From the NCBI GenBank assembly GCA_020850355.1, contig JADZEX010000077.1, positions 1 to 64,000 of the forward strand: a stretch of DNA of 64,000 nt, read 5' to 3'. This DNA is from Fimbriimonadaceae bacterium. GTDB taxonomy: Bacteria; Armatimonadota; UBA10988. The notes beneath the pieces are model-generated. The model was not told the origin of the DNA. It worked only from the letters and a program-made list of their open reading frames with translations, and searched no databases. The first letter of the stretch is position 1, and every line of letters begins with the position of its first letter. The position numbers were made by a program, and so were the translations under genes. This document shows, piece by piece, positions 35,780 to 46,260 of this stretch.

Positions 35780-37921
35780 ATGCGGATGGTGGATCTCCTG
35801 TCGTCGGTGATGGCCCTGACGCTCTTCGCCCCGACCGAACCCCTGGCGGTCACGCGGTTCGAACTGGTGCTGCCGCTGGCGCGGGCACAACGGCCGGCGG
35901 AGCTGATCGCCAAGGTCCGCAACGCCACCGAGCAGGATGCCACGCTGACCGCCGAGATCGTCGCTCCGCCTGGCCTGACCGTCACCCTGCCACCCCGCCC
36001 GGTGATCGTCGCGGCGCAGGACGAGGCCACCCTGACCGCCACCGTCACCGCCGCCAGTGCCGGCGAACAGCCGCTCAGTCTGGTCCTGCGCGCCGGTGAC
36101 CAGGTCGTCGCGCGCCGCGAGCTGCGGATCAACTTCCTGCCGCCGCGGGCGTCGGAGAAGCTGCCCTACCTTCCCGAGCCGCGGCCGGTGCGCTCCAAAC
36201 TGCTCGTCGGCGCGCACCACTGCCCGCTCTGGGAGAAAGACCGCCCGGAGATGTGGAACCAGTTGCTGGTCCACCCCGAGCGCACCCCGGCGCTGGGCTT
36301 CTACGACCAGGCCAACCCCGAGGTTGCCGACTGGGAAACCAAGTGGGCAGCCGACCATGGGGTCGATTTTTTCATCTACTGCTGGTACCGCACCTCGCAG
36401 GGCAAGCCGGTCGAGACGATGTTCTCGAGCGCCATCCACGATGGCCTGTTTAAGTCGCGGTACGCCTCCCAGATGAAGTTCACGATCATGTGGGAGAACC
36501 AGAACCGCGGCAAAGCCGGCGTGGCGGACGAGGCGGACCTGTTCGGCAATCTGCTGCCGTACTGGATCGACAACTACTTCAAACACCCCAGTTATCTGAA
36601 GGTGGACAACCGCCCAGTGCTGTTCATCTACCGCCCGGAGTTCCTGGTGCAGGACCTCGGTGGTGAGGCGCAGGTGCGGGCGGCTTTCGACAAGATGCGG
36701 GAGGCCTGCCGCCAGGCGGGGTTCGCCGGGCTGACCATCCTGGGCGAGTACCGCGGCCTCGACCGGCGGCACCTCGAGTTGATGCAGCGCCTCGGGCTGG
36801 ACTACACCTTCGCCTACTGCTGGCACGTCAACAACCACCCCACCCCGCAGCAGGCCATCGATGCGCAGCTCGGCTACATCAAGCAGACCCAGGCGCTCGG
36901 GGTACTGCCGCAGGTGGTCACGGTCTCGCAGGCCTGGAGCGGTTGGCGCGACGAGGGCAGCATCTGGAAGATCCCGCCGACGGAGTTTCGCAGCCTGCTG
37001 GCGCAGGCCAAGGAGTTCATCGGCACGCTGCCGGCTGACCAGCTCGGCAGCCAGATGCTGCTGCTCGACAACTGGAACGAGTGGGGCGAGGGGCACTACC
37101 TCGCGCCGTACCGGGAGTACGGCTTCGGCTACCTCGACGCCGTGCGCGAAGTGCTGCACGGCGAGACCAGCCCGCCTGACGATGTCTTGCCGCAGGACAT
37201 CGGCCTGGGGCCATACGACACCGCGTACTGGGCCTGGCGCAACGCCGCGGAGGCGGGCCGCCGGCTGGCCTCGCGGAAGGTCACCAAACCGGGCGCCCCG
37301 GCCGAGGGGCTGGTCGGCTGGTGGGCCTTCGACGAAGACGCCGCCGCGCCGGTCGCCTGCGACTGGTCGGGCCAGCGGCGCGGCGCGGTGATCACCCGAG
37401 CCACCCGCGCGGCCGGGCGCGACGGCCAGGCGCTGGTCTGCGACGGCGGCTGGGCAGTGGTGCCGTTCCAGGAAGCGCTCAACCTGAGCAGTGCCCTGAG
37501 CATCGAGTGTTGGGTCCGCACCACGGTCACCGGGCAGCGCAACACCTGGATGGTCAACCGCGTCTTGTCGGGTGGCACCGACACCGGCTTCCGGCTGGGT
37601 CTGCTCGACGACAAGCCCTGCTTCGAGGTGCCCCTGACCGAGTTCAGCCACCACCTGACCGCCCCGCAGACCCTCCCAACCGGCCGCTGGGTCCACCTCG
37701 CCGGAACCTTTGATGGCCAGCTCATGCGGCTCTATGTGGACGGCGTCGAGGTCGCCACGATGCCGCGGCCGGGGCCGCTCAAGCCGAGCCAACTGCACCT
37801 CGTGCTGGGCAACTACGAGGTCAACCACACGGCCTGCTTCCACGGCCTGCTGGACGAAGTGCGGCTCTGGAGCCGCGCCCTGACCGCGGCCGAGGTGCGG
37901 CGGAGCGCCGGGCAGCCGTGA
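35780..37921 (+). CDS. WbsX/GH99-like protein with C-terminal LamG/concanavalin-like domain
   Basis: GAHHCPLWEKDRPEMW...GVDFFIYCWYRTSQGKPVE; LLDNWNEWGEGHYLAPYREYGFGYLDAVREV; WVHLAGTFDGQLMRLYVDGVEV. Confidence 0.78.
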   Translation: MRMVDLLSSVMALTLFAPTEPLAVTRFELVLPLARAQRPAELIAKVRNATEQDATLTAEIVAPPGLTVTLPPRPVIVAAQDEATLTATVTAASAGEQPLSLVLRAGDQVVARRELRINFLPPRASEKLPYLPEPRPVRSKLLVGAHHCPLWEKDRPEMWNQLLVHPERTPALGFYDQANPEVADWETKWAADHGVDFFIYCWYRTSQGKPVETMFSSAIHDGLFKSRYASQMKFTIMWENQNRGKAGVADEADLFGNLLPYWIDNYFKHPSYLKVDNRPVLFIYRPEFLVQDLGGEAQVRAAFDKMREACRQAGFAGLTILGEYRGLDRRHLELMQRLGLDYTFAYCWHVNNHPTPQQAIDAQLGYIKQTQALGVLPQVVTVSQAWSGWRDEGSIWKIPPTEFRSLLAQAKEFIGTLPADQLGSQMLLLDNWNEWGEGHYLAPYREYGFGYLDAVREVLHGETSPPDDVLPQDIGLGPYDTAYWAWRNAAEAGRRLASRKVTKPGAPAEGLVGWWAFDEDAAAPVACDWSGQRRGAVITRATRAAGRDGQALVCDGGWAVVPFQEALNLSSALSIECWVRTTVTGQRNTWMVNRVLSGGTDTGFRLGLLDDKPCFEVPLTEFSHHLTAPQTLPTGRWVHLAGTFDGQLMRLYVDGVEVATMPRPGPLKPSQLHLVLGNYEVNHTACFHGLLDEVRLWSRALTAAEVRRSAGQP

Positions 37922-37941
37922 CGACGCGCCGCGCCAGGCCG

Positions 37942-37970
37942 TTGACCGGCCTCCGGCCCTCTGGTATCCT
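37942..37970 (+). promoter_or_regulatory. Candidate sigma70-type promoter (TTGACC-N17-TATCCT)
   Basis: 17-bp spacer, about 27 nt before the Nif3-family start. Confidence 0.5.
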
Positions 37971-37996
37971 GAGTCGTTCTGGATAGCAGCGCCCGC

Positions 37997-38818
37997 ATGA
38001 AGCTGGTGCAGGAGATTGGCGACCACCTGGCGGCCTGGCTCCCCCCGTGCTGGGCGGAGAGCTGGGACAATGTCGGGCTGCTGATTGGGGATCCCGCCGC
38101 GGCCGTCACCCGGGTGCTGGTGGCCTACGACCTCACCGCGGCCAGTCTGCGCGAAGCGACGGGGCGGCAAGCTGAGCTGCTGGTGGTCTTCCACCCGCCG
38201 ATCTTCCGTCCCTTGTCGCGCCTGACAGCGGACGATCCGCGCAGCACCGTGGTCTGGGCTGCGGCCCGGGCCGGGCTGGCGGTGTACGCCACCCACACCG
38301 CCCTGGACGCGGCGCGGCCGGGGACCAGCGACTGGCTGGCGACGGCGGTGGGCGCGACGGTCGACGGCGTGCTGTGCCCCGCGGCGGGCGCCCCGGAGCG
38401 CGGCATCGGGCGCCTGGCGAGCCTGGCGGCGCAGCCGCTGGGGGACTTCGCGCGGAGCGTTGGCCAGGCCCTGGGCGCGCGTCATCTGCGGACCGTCGGG
38501 GACCTGACGCGGCCGGTGCGCCGGCTGGCGGTGGTCGGGGGCAGCGGGGCGAGTTTGTTGGAGGCGGCCGCGGCCGCTGGCGCGGAGGTGCTGCTGACGG
38601 GCGACCTGAAGCACCACGACGCGTTGCTGGCGGAGCGGCTGGGTCTGGCAGTGGTCGATCCCGGCCACTGGGCGACCGAACGGTTGGTGGTGCCGCGGAC
38701 CGCGGCCGAGCTGCGGGTGCGGCTGCCCGCGGTGGACGTGATCGAGAGCGCGCTGGACGGTGAACCGTTCGGAGCACCCGCAAGCGCCGCAGAGCGGCGC
38801 GGAGAGACGGCGGCATGA
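37997..38818 (+). CDS. Nif3-like dinuclear metal center protein
   Basis: LPPCWAESWDNVGLLIGDP; VVFHPPIFRPLSRLT; YATHTALDAA; EVLLTGDLKHHDAL. Confidence 0.9.
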   Translation: MKLVQEIGDHLAAWLPPCWAESWDNVGLLIGDPAAAVTRVLVAYDLTAASLREATGRQAELLVVFHPPIFRPLSRLTADDPRSTVVWAAARAGLAVYATHTALDAARPGTSDWLATAVGATVDGVLCPAAGAPERGIGRLASLAAQPLGDFARSVGQALGARHLRTVGDLTRPVRRLAVVGGSGASLLEAAAAAGAEVLLTGDLKHHDALLAERLGLAVVDPGHWATERLVVPRTAAELRVRLPAVDVIESALDGEPFGAPASAAERRGETAA

Positions 38819-39621
38819 AGACCATGGTGGAAGAAAGCGTGCTTCTGGCGGCCCTGCCGCAGCTCTGCGAACTGCAGGAGATCGACCTGCAGATCAAGAC
38901 CCAGCTCGACGAACGCGCCGAACTGGACGACGGCTCGCTGAAGCAGGCCGAGCTGGACCGCGCCAACACCCGCAAGACGAAGCTCAGCCACGATCTCTCC
39001 GAGCTCCGCGGCCGGCAGATCGACCGGCGGCTGGAGCGGGACTCCTTGCAGCAGCGGCGCGAGCGCAACCAGCACCGCCTGTGGCAGGAGAATCCCACCC
39101 AGCAGGAGGCCGAGGCGCTGCAGAAGGACCTGCAATCGACCGCCAACCGGCTGGACCAGATCGAGATCGAGCTGCAGGACCTCGACAACCGGATCGGGCC
39201 GCTGGAGGACCAGGTCGAGGACGAGCAGCGCACCGTCAGCGAACTCGAAGCCGAGCTGGCTGAGGTGCGGCAGGAGTTCGACGAGAACGTCAAGGGGATC
39301 GACGTCGACCTGGAGCGGCTGTTGACCGAGCGGGCGACGAAGCAGCTCGAAGTGCCGGCCGACCTGCTGGAGCGGTACGAGCGGATCCGCCGCCGCCGCG
39401 GCGATCCGGGCGTCGTGAAGGTCACCGAGGACGTCTGCGGTCACTGCAACACCCTGCTGACCAGCTACATGCTGCGCCAACTGCACTACGCCCGGCACGT
39501 CCAGCAGTGCGAGAACTGCAACACCATCCTGCACTGGGCCGGCGAGGTGCGCCCGGTGATGGCCTTCGATGACCTGCGCGAAGTGGTCGAGGTCGGCGAG
39601 TCGTTCGACGACGAGGAGTAG
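38815..39621 (+). CDS. Coiled-coil protein with C-terminal C4 zinc ribbon
   Basis: Long Glu/Arg-rich coiled coil then CGHCNTLLTSYMLRQL...QCENCNTILHW. Confidence 0.85.
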   Translation: MKTMVEESVLLAALPQLCELQEIDLQIKTQLDERAELDDGSLKQAELDRANTRKTKLSHDLSELRGRQIDRRLERDSLQQRRERNQHRLWQENPTQQEAEALQKDLQSTANRLDQIEIELQDLDNRIGPLEDQVEDEQRTVSELEAELAEVRQEFDENVKGIDVDLERLLTERATKQLEVPADLLERYERIRRRRGDPGVVKVTEDVCGHCNTLLTSYMLRQLHYARHVQQCENCNTILHWAGEVRPVMAFDDLREVVEVGESFDDEE

Positions 39622-39625
39622 CCGC

Positions 39626-40396
39626 GTGGCCGGCCGGGTCGCCGGGAAGGTCTGTCTGGTCACCGGATCCACCTCCGGCATCGGCGAGGGCCTGGTGCGC
39701 CGCCTCGCCGCCGAGGGTGGCCGGGTGGTGGTCAGCGGCCGCCGCGTGGCGCTCGGTGAGGCGCTTGCCAGCGACCTGCGCGCCGCCGGGGGCGAGGCCC
39801 TCTTCATGCCGCTCGACGTCACCGACCCGGCCCAACTGGAGGCCGTCGTGGGGCGCACCGTGACGCAGTGCGGTGGCCTCGACGCGGTGATCCACAACGC
39901 CGGGCTGGCGACCCGCGGGACGGTCGTCGATCTGACGCTGCCGCAGTGGCAGGCCATCTTCGAGACCAACGTCACCGCCACGTTTCTGCTGGCGAAGTAC
40001 GCCGTGCCGCACCTGCAGGCCCGGGGCGGCGGCAGCTTCATCGGCATCGGCTCCGCGCACACCGTGCTCCCGAAGCGCAACATGGCGGGCTACTGCGCTA
40101 GCCGCGGGGCGCAGTTGATGCTGTTGCGGCAGATGGCCGTCGAGTACCTTAGCGACCGGATCCGGGTCAATCTCGTGAACCCCGGCTGGGTCGACACGCC
40201 GGGCGAGCGGGAGCTGCTGGCGCGGCTGGGGCATGGCGACGATGTCCTCGACAAGGCCGCCGCGGCCAACCCCTTCGGCCGGCTGCTGGCCCCCGACGAC
40301 ATCGCCCACCTGGTCGTCTACCTGGTCAGCGACGAGAGCGCCCTGGTCACCGGCGGCGTGTTTGACGTCCATCACGAGCACCCCCGCGTCAGTTGA
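39626..40396 (+). CDS. Short-chain dehydrogenase/reductase family protein
   Basis: VTGSTSGIGEGL; IHNAGLA; GYCASRGAQ; NPGWVDTPGE; GTG start at 39626. Confidence 0.88.
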   Translation: MAGRVAGKVCLVTGSTSGIGEGLVRRLAAEGGRVVVSGRRVALGEALASDLRAAGGEALFMPLDVTDPAQLEAVVGRTVTQCGGLDAVIHNAGLATRGTVVDLTLPQWQAIFETNVTATFLLAKYAVPHLQARGGGSFIGIGSAHTVLPKRNMAGYCASRGAQLMLLRQMAVEYLSDRIRVNLVNPGWVDTPGERELLARLGHGDDVLDKAAAANPFGRLLAPDDIAHLVVYLVSDESALVTGGVFDVHHEHPRVS

Positions 40397-40471
40397 GGCG
40401 GGGCCTCGCAACAGCCTCAGCAGCCCCGGCTACGGAGCCGCCGAGCCGCTCGCCGGGCCGCTTTGGCGCGG

Positions 40472-40500
40472 TTGACAGCGGCGGCCCGCTGGTGTAGACT
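40472..40500 (+). promoter_or_regulatory. Candidate sigma70-type promoter (TTGACA-N17-TAGACT) upstream of efp
   Basis: Consensus -35 with 17-bp spacer and near-consensus -10. Confidence 0.6.
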
Positions 40501-40580
40501 GAGCCTTCATGCCGGGCCGCCGAAGGCACCTGCCAACGTCGCCGCGACCGGCTACCAGAGCTTCCGAGGGCGCACTCCAC

Positions 40581-41141
40581 ATGGACACCAGTGACTTCAA
40601 GAACGGCGTCAGCATCGTCCAAGACGGCGATGTCTGGCAGATCATCGAGTTCCAGCACGTCAAGCCGGGGAAGGGCGGGGCGTTCGTCCGGACCAAGCTG
40701 AAGCAACTCCGCACCGGCAAGGTGGTTGACAAGACCTTCCGGGCGGGCGAGAAGATGGACCAGGCGATCGTCGAGCGGCGCAACCTGCAGTACCTCTACC
40801 AGGGCGAGGGCGTCTACGCGTTCATGGACATGGAGACCTTCGAGCAGATGGAGGTCCCGGCGACGCTGGTGGGCGACAAGGGCACGTTCCTGACCGATTC
40901 GCTGGATGTCCAGTTCACCTTCTGGAACGAGCAGGTGCTGGCGCTGGAGTTGCCCACCGCGGTCGTCGCCGAGGTGGTCGAGACCGACCCGGGCGTGCGG
41001 GGCGACACCGCCTCAGGGGGCAACAAGCCGGCCAAGATTGCCAGTGGGGCGACGGTCACGGTGCCCTTGTTCATCAACATCGGCGATGTCATCAAAGTCG
41101 ACACCCGCACTGGGGCGTACGTCGAGCGCGTCAAGACCTGA
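40581..41141 (+). CDS. efp: Elongation factor P
   Basis: MDTSDFKNGVSIVQDGDVWQIIEFQHVKPGKGGAFVRTKLKQLRTGKVVDKTFRAGEK; Lys at loop tip. Confidence 0.95.
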   Translation: MDTSDFKNGVSIVQDGDVWQIIEFQHVKPGKGGAFVRTKLKQLRTGKVVDKTFRAGEKMDQAIVERRNLQYLYQGEGVYAFMDMETFEQMEVPATLVGDKGTFLTDSLDVQFTFWNEQVLALELPTAVVAEVVETDPGVRGDTASGGNKPAKIASGATVTVPLFINIGDVIKVDTRTGAYVERVKT

Positions 41142-41157
41142 CCGCGCGGAGCGGCCT

Positions 41158-41706
41158 GTGGACCTGGCTTACATCGAGAGCCTCGCCGAGTTGCTGGCGG
41201 CCTCCACCGCCAGCGAGGTGACGGTACGCCGCGGCGGTCGCGCGGTGACCGTGCGGCGGCATCCCGGCGGCCGGGTCGCTGTGGTCGCCGCCCTCGCCGA
41301 GGAAGCCAGCGCCACGCCGCTGCTGGCGCAGCCCGCGCTGGCGCGCCCCGACGGCGAGGCGCTGCCGCTGGTGGCCAGCGCCGAGACCGCCCTGGTGCCG
41401 TTGGCCGTGGCGCCCGAGGCCGAGGTGCACTGCGAGCTGGTCCGGGCCCGCCGGGTGGGCGTCTTCCACCGCGGCCTGACCGAGGGCGGCGCTCCCCTGG
41501 TGCAGGTCGGTGACCAGGTGGTGCCGCGGCAGCAGGTGGGCTGCATCGAGAGCATGACGGTCTACGACGAAGTCGACTGCCCGGTCGCTGGCCGCGTGGT
41601 CGGCATCTTCGTCGCCGACGGCGAGGCCGTCGAGTATGGCCAGGAGCTGTTGCACATCGAAGTTGGCAGCGAGCCGGCCGCGGCCGGCGGGGAGCAGCGA
41701 CCATGA
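41158..41706 (+). CDS. AccB-like biotin carboxyl carrier protein lacking the biotinyl lysine
   Basis: C-terminal biotinyl-domain pattern VGCIESMTVYDEVDCPVAGRVVGIFVADGEAVEYGQELLHIE; located before accC. Confidence 0.82.
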   Translation: MDLAYIESLAELLAASTASEVTVRRGGRAVTVRRHPGGRVAVVAALAEEASATPLLAQPALARPDGEALPLVASAETALVPLAVAPEAEVHCELVRARRVGVFHRGLTEGGAPLVQVGDQVVPRQQVGCIESMTVYDEVDCPVAGRVVGIFVADGEAVEYGQELLHIEVGSEPAAAGGEQRP

Positions 41707-42023
41707 AGCGTCGTGTCTGGTGGCTCGGTCTGCTGGCCGGGGTCGCCCTGCTGGCGGGCTGTGAACCGAAGAAGCTGGAGCCGACCAAGTCCGGGGAGCG
41801 CACCACGGTGCTCGGCAAGACCCTCGACCGGGCCGACAAGTCGGAGTGCGAGCAGTACGTCGGGCAACTCAACCAGGCCGTGGCGGCCTACCGGGTCAGC
41901 AACGAGAGCAACCCGCCCGACCTCAAGACGGTCGTCAAGGAGTCCGGGCTGCCGGAGTCGGTGCTGCAGAACTGCAAGATCAACTACGACCCGGCCACCG
42001 GCCTGGTCAGCCTGGCGAACTGA
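41703..42023 (+). CDS. Small putative lipoprotein
   Basis: MKRRVWWLGLLAGVALLAGC lipobox; overlaps accB-like stop. Confidence 0.75.
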   Translation: MKRRVWWLGLLAGVALLAGCEPKKLEPTKSGERTTVLGKTLDRADKSECEQYVGQLNQAVAAYRVSNESNPPDLKTVVKESGLPESVLQNCKINYDPATGLVSLAN

Positions 42024-42026
42024 ACC

Positions 42027-43411
<1,385 letters not shown>

Positions 43412-43412
<1 letters not shown>

Positions 43413-43867
43413 TGTCGATCCGGACCCGTCGGCGAGGCCGCGAAGAGGCCTTCCGGCTGCTCTTTCAGGCCGATCAGGGCGTCCTCCCGTGGGACGAGAT
43501 GCTGCCGATTGAACACTCCCTGAGCGAGGTCGCGACGGCCGTCTGGGAGTTTGCGGTGAGCCTGGCCGAGGGCGCCTGGCGCGATCGCGAGCGGATCGAC
43601 GCCTTGCTGGAGCAACTGGCGCACGGCTGGACCGTCCCGCGGATGGCCGCCGCCGACCGCGCGATTCTGCGGCTGGCGGCCTACGAACTGCAAGCCGTCG
43701 CCGAGACGCCGACCAGCGTCGTGATCAACGAGGCGGTCGAGCTGGCCAAGACCTACGGCACCGACGATTCGCCGAAGTTCATCAACGGCGTGCTGGGGAC
43801 CCTCGCCCGGGAGCACCTGCCAGCCGACCGGGTGGGCGGCGACGCCGCGCAGGATGGCGACGGATGA
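43412..43867 (+). CDS. nusB: Transcription antitermination factor NusB
   Basis: [60 protein letters not shown]. Confidence 0.9.
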
Positions 43868-45075
43868 GTGCTGCCGGCGCGGCCGAGGTGCTGTCGGTCG
43901 GCGCGCTGACGGCGCACCTGGCGGCGCTGCTGCGAGGTGATCGGCTGCTGAGCGACTGCCAGGTGCGCGGCGAGGTCAGCAACTACCATCACCACCGCGC
44001 CTCGGGGCACCGCTACTTCAAGCTGAAGGACGGCAGCGCCGAGCTGAAGTGCGCCCTCTTTCGCAACGACTCGGCGGGGCTGACCTTCGAACCGACCGAA
44101 GGCCTGGCGGTGCTGGCGCGGGGCCGGGTGGCGGTCTACGAGGCGCGCGGCGAGTACCAGCTCTACGTCCGCGAGCTCCAGCCCGACGGCCTCGGCGCGC
44201 TCTACGCGGCGTTCGAGCGACTGAAGCAGCGCCTCGGCGCCGAAGGGCTGTTCGACGAGGCCCGCAAGCGGCCGCTGCCGGCCTATCCGCGCCGCGTGGC
44301 GCTGCTCACCTCGCTCGGCAGCGCGGCCGTGCGCGACCTGTTGCGGGTCTTGCGACAACGCTGGCCGGCCTTGCGGATTGTGCTGATCGATGCGCTCTGC
44401 CAGGGCAGCGACGCGCCAGCCAGTCTGATCCGCGGCTTGCACCTGGCGAACCGCTGCGATGAGCTGGACCTGATCGTGATCGGCCGCGGTGGCGGCAGCA
44501 TCGAGGATCTCTGGGCGTTCAACGACGAGGGCCTGGCGCGGGCCGTGGCGGCCAGCCGGGTGCCGCTGGTGTCGGCCGTCGGGCACGAAACCGATTTCAC
44601 GATCTGCGACTTCGTGGCCGATCTGCGCGCCGCCACGCCGAGCCATGCAGCGCAGTTGGCGGTGCCCGACCAGGCCGAGCTGCAGCAGCGCCTGACGCAA
44701 CTGGCGGGACGCGCCGGCAGCGGGCTGGAGCGCACCGTGGCGGGCGCCCGCTGGCGGCTCGAGGCGGTCTCGCAGCGGGCTATCTGGCAACGGCCGGCGG
44801 CGCTCTGGGAGCCCTGGGCGCAGCGGCTCGACGATCTCGATGGGCGGTTGCAGCAGGCGGTCGGCCAGGCGGTCGAGGTGGCCGGTCGCCGGCTGGAACG
44901 GGCCGGCACGCTGCTCGGGGCGCTTGACCCGACGGCGGTCTTGCAGCGCGGCTATGCGATTGTGCGGCGCGCCGCCGATGGCCGGGTGGCGCTGCAGCCA
45001 GCGGACCTGCCGCCGGGCACCGCGGCCGAGGTGCGGCTGGCGGGCGGCAGCGTCGCGGTGACCGTGGGGAGCTGA
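43864..45075 (+). CDS. xseA: Exodeoxyribonuclease VII large subunit
   Basis: [96 protein letters not shown]. Confidence 0.95.
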   Translation: MSAAGAAEVLSVGALTAHLAALLRGDRLLSDCQVRGEVSNYHHHRASGHRYFKLKDGSAELKCALFRNDSAGLTFEPTEGLAVLARGRVAVYEARGEYQLYVRELQPDGLGALYAAFERLKQRLGAEGLFDEARKRPLPAYPRRVALLTSLGSAAVRDLLRVLRQRWPALRIVLIDALCQGSDAPASLIRGLHLANRCDELDLIVIGRGGGSIEDLWAFNDEGLARAVAASRVPLVSAVGHETDFTICDFVADLRAATPSHAAQLAVPDQAELQQRLTQLAGRAGSGLERTVAGARWRLEAVSQRAIWQRPAALWEPWAQRLDDLDGRLQQAVGQAVEVAGRRLERAGTLLGALDPTAVLQRGYAIVRRAADGRVALQPADLPPGTAAEVRLAGGSVAVTVGS

Positions 45076-45076
45076 G

Positions 45077-45331
45077 ATGGACTTCGCGATGCTATCCGCC
45101 GACGAGTTGGCGGCCCTCAGTTTCGAGACGGCCTTGGAGCGCCTCGAGACGGTCGTCGCGGCGCTCGAAGCCGGGCGGTTGCCGTTGGAGCAGGCCCTCG
45201 CGGCCTACCAACTGGGCACCGCCCTGCGCGAACACTGCCGCGCGCGGTTGAGCGCCGCCGAGGGCGCCCTGGAGAGTCTCCGCGAGAGCGCGGGCGTGGT
45301 GACGCCGGTCGAACGCGAGGAGCTGCCATGA
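45077..45331 (+). CDS. xseB: Exodeoxyribonuclease VII small subunit
   Basis: LSFETALERLETVVAALEAGRLPLEQALAAYQLG. Confidence 0.9.
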   Translation: MDFAMLSADELAALSFETALERLETVVAALEAGRLPLEQALAAYQLGTALREHCRARLSAAEGALESLRESAGVVTPVEREELP

Positions 45332-46224
45332 GCGTCGACCTCCAAGCGCACCTCAGCGCGCGGGCTGCGCTGGTGGAAGCCGCCCTGGAGCGCCTGCTGC
45401 CGGCCGCGACCGCCAGTCCGGCGCGGCTGCATCAGGCGATGCGTTACAGCACCCAGGCAGGCGGCAAGCGGCTGCGCCCGGCGCTGGTGATGGACGCCTG
45501 CGAAGTCGTCGGGGGCGACCCGTTGAGCGTCCTGCCGACGGCCTGCGCGGTGGAGTGCGTCCACACCTACTCGCTGATTCACGACGATCTGCCGTGCATG
45601 GACGACGACGACCTGCGCCGCGGGCGGCCGTCGTGCCACCGGCAGTTCGATGAAGAGACCGCGCTGCTGGCCGGTGACGCCCTGCAGGCGCTGGCGTTCG
45701 AGTTGATCGCCGGCAATGCCGCGGCGCCGGGCATCGCGCCGGCCGCGGTGGTGGCGGTGGTCGCTGAACTGGCCACGGCGGCCGGCGCACCGGGCATGGT
45801 GGGGGGGCAGATGCTCGACCTGCTGGGCGAGCAGCAGACCCCGGACGGGGCGCTGGTTGAGGAGATTCACCTGCGCAAAACGACCGCCCTGCTGCGCTGC
45901 AGTGTGCGCTGCGGGGCGCTGCTCGGCGGTGGCGACGCGGCCGCGCTGGACGCCTTCGGGCGGTACGGCACGGCACTGGGGCTGGCGTTTCAGATCACCG
46001 ATGATATCCTGGACATCGAGGGCGACGAGGCCACCCTCGGCAAGCCGGTCGGCAGCGATGTCGGGCTGCAGAAGGCGACCTGGCCGGCGGTCTTCGGGCT
46101 GGCGGCCTCGAAGCAGCGGGCCCGCGAGCTGGCCGCCGAAGCGGTTGCCGCGCTGGACGGGTACGGGCCGCTGGCCGATCCGTTGCGGGTGCTGGCGCGA
46201 TTCGTCGTCGAGCGCCATTCTTAA
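45328..46224 (+). CDS. ispA: Polyprenyl (farnesyl/geranylgeranyl) diphosphate synthase
   Basis: GGKRLRPALVMDACEVVGGD; SLIHDDLPCMDDDDLRRGRPSCH; FQITDDILDIEGD. Confidence 0.92.
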   Translation: MSVDLQAHLSARAALVEAALERLLPAATASPARLHQAMRYSTQAGGKRLRPALVMDACEVVGGDPLSVLPTACAVECVHTYSLIHDDLPCMDDDDLRRGRPSCHRQFDEETALLAGDALQALAFELIAGNAAAPGIAPAAVVAVVAELATAAGAPGMVGGQMLDLLGEQQTPDGALVEEIHLRKTTALLRCSVRCGALLGGGDAAALDAFGRYGTALGLAFQITDDILDIEGDEATLGKPVGSDVGLQKATWPAVFGLAASKQRARELAAEAVAALDGYGPLADPLRVLARFVVERHS

Positions 46225-46260
46225 GAGGAAGTGCTGCGCCGCAAGGCGCGAGGAGTCGAA

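Noticed and set aside
35570-38668. 1032-aa minus-strand ORF
   Set aside because: Low-complexity Arg/Gln/Gly/Val-rich shadow of WbsX-like, Nif3 and surE genes; typical GC-rich antisense frame.
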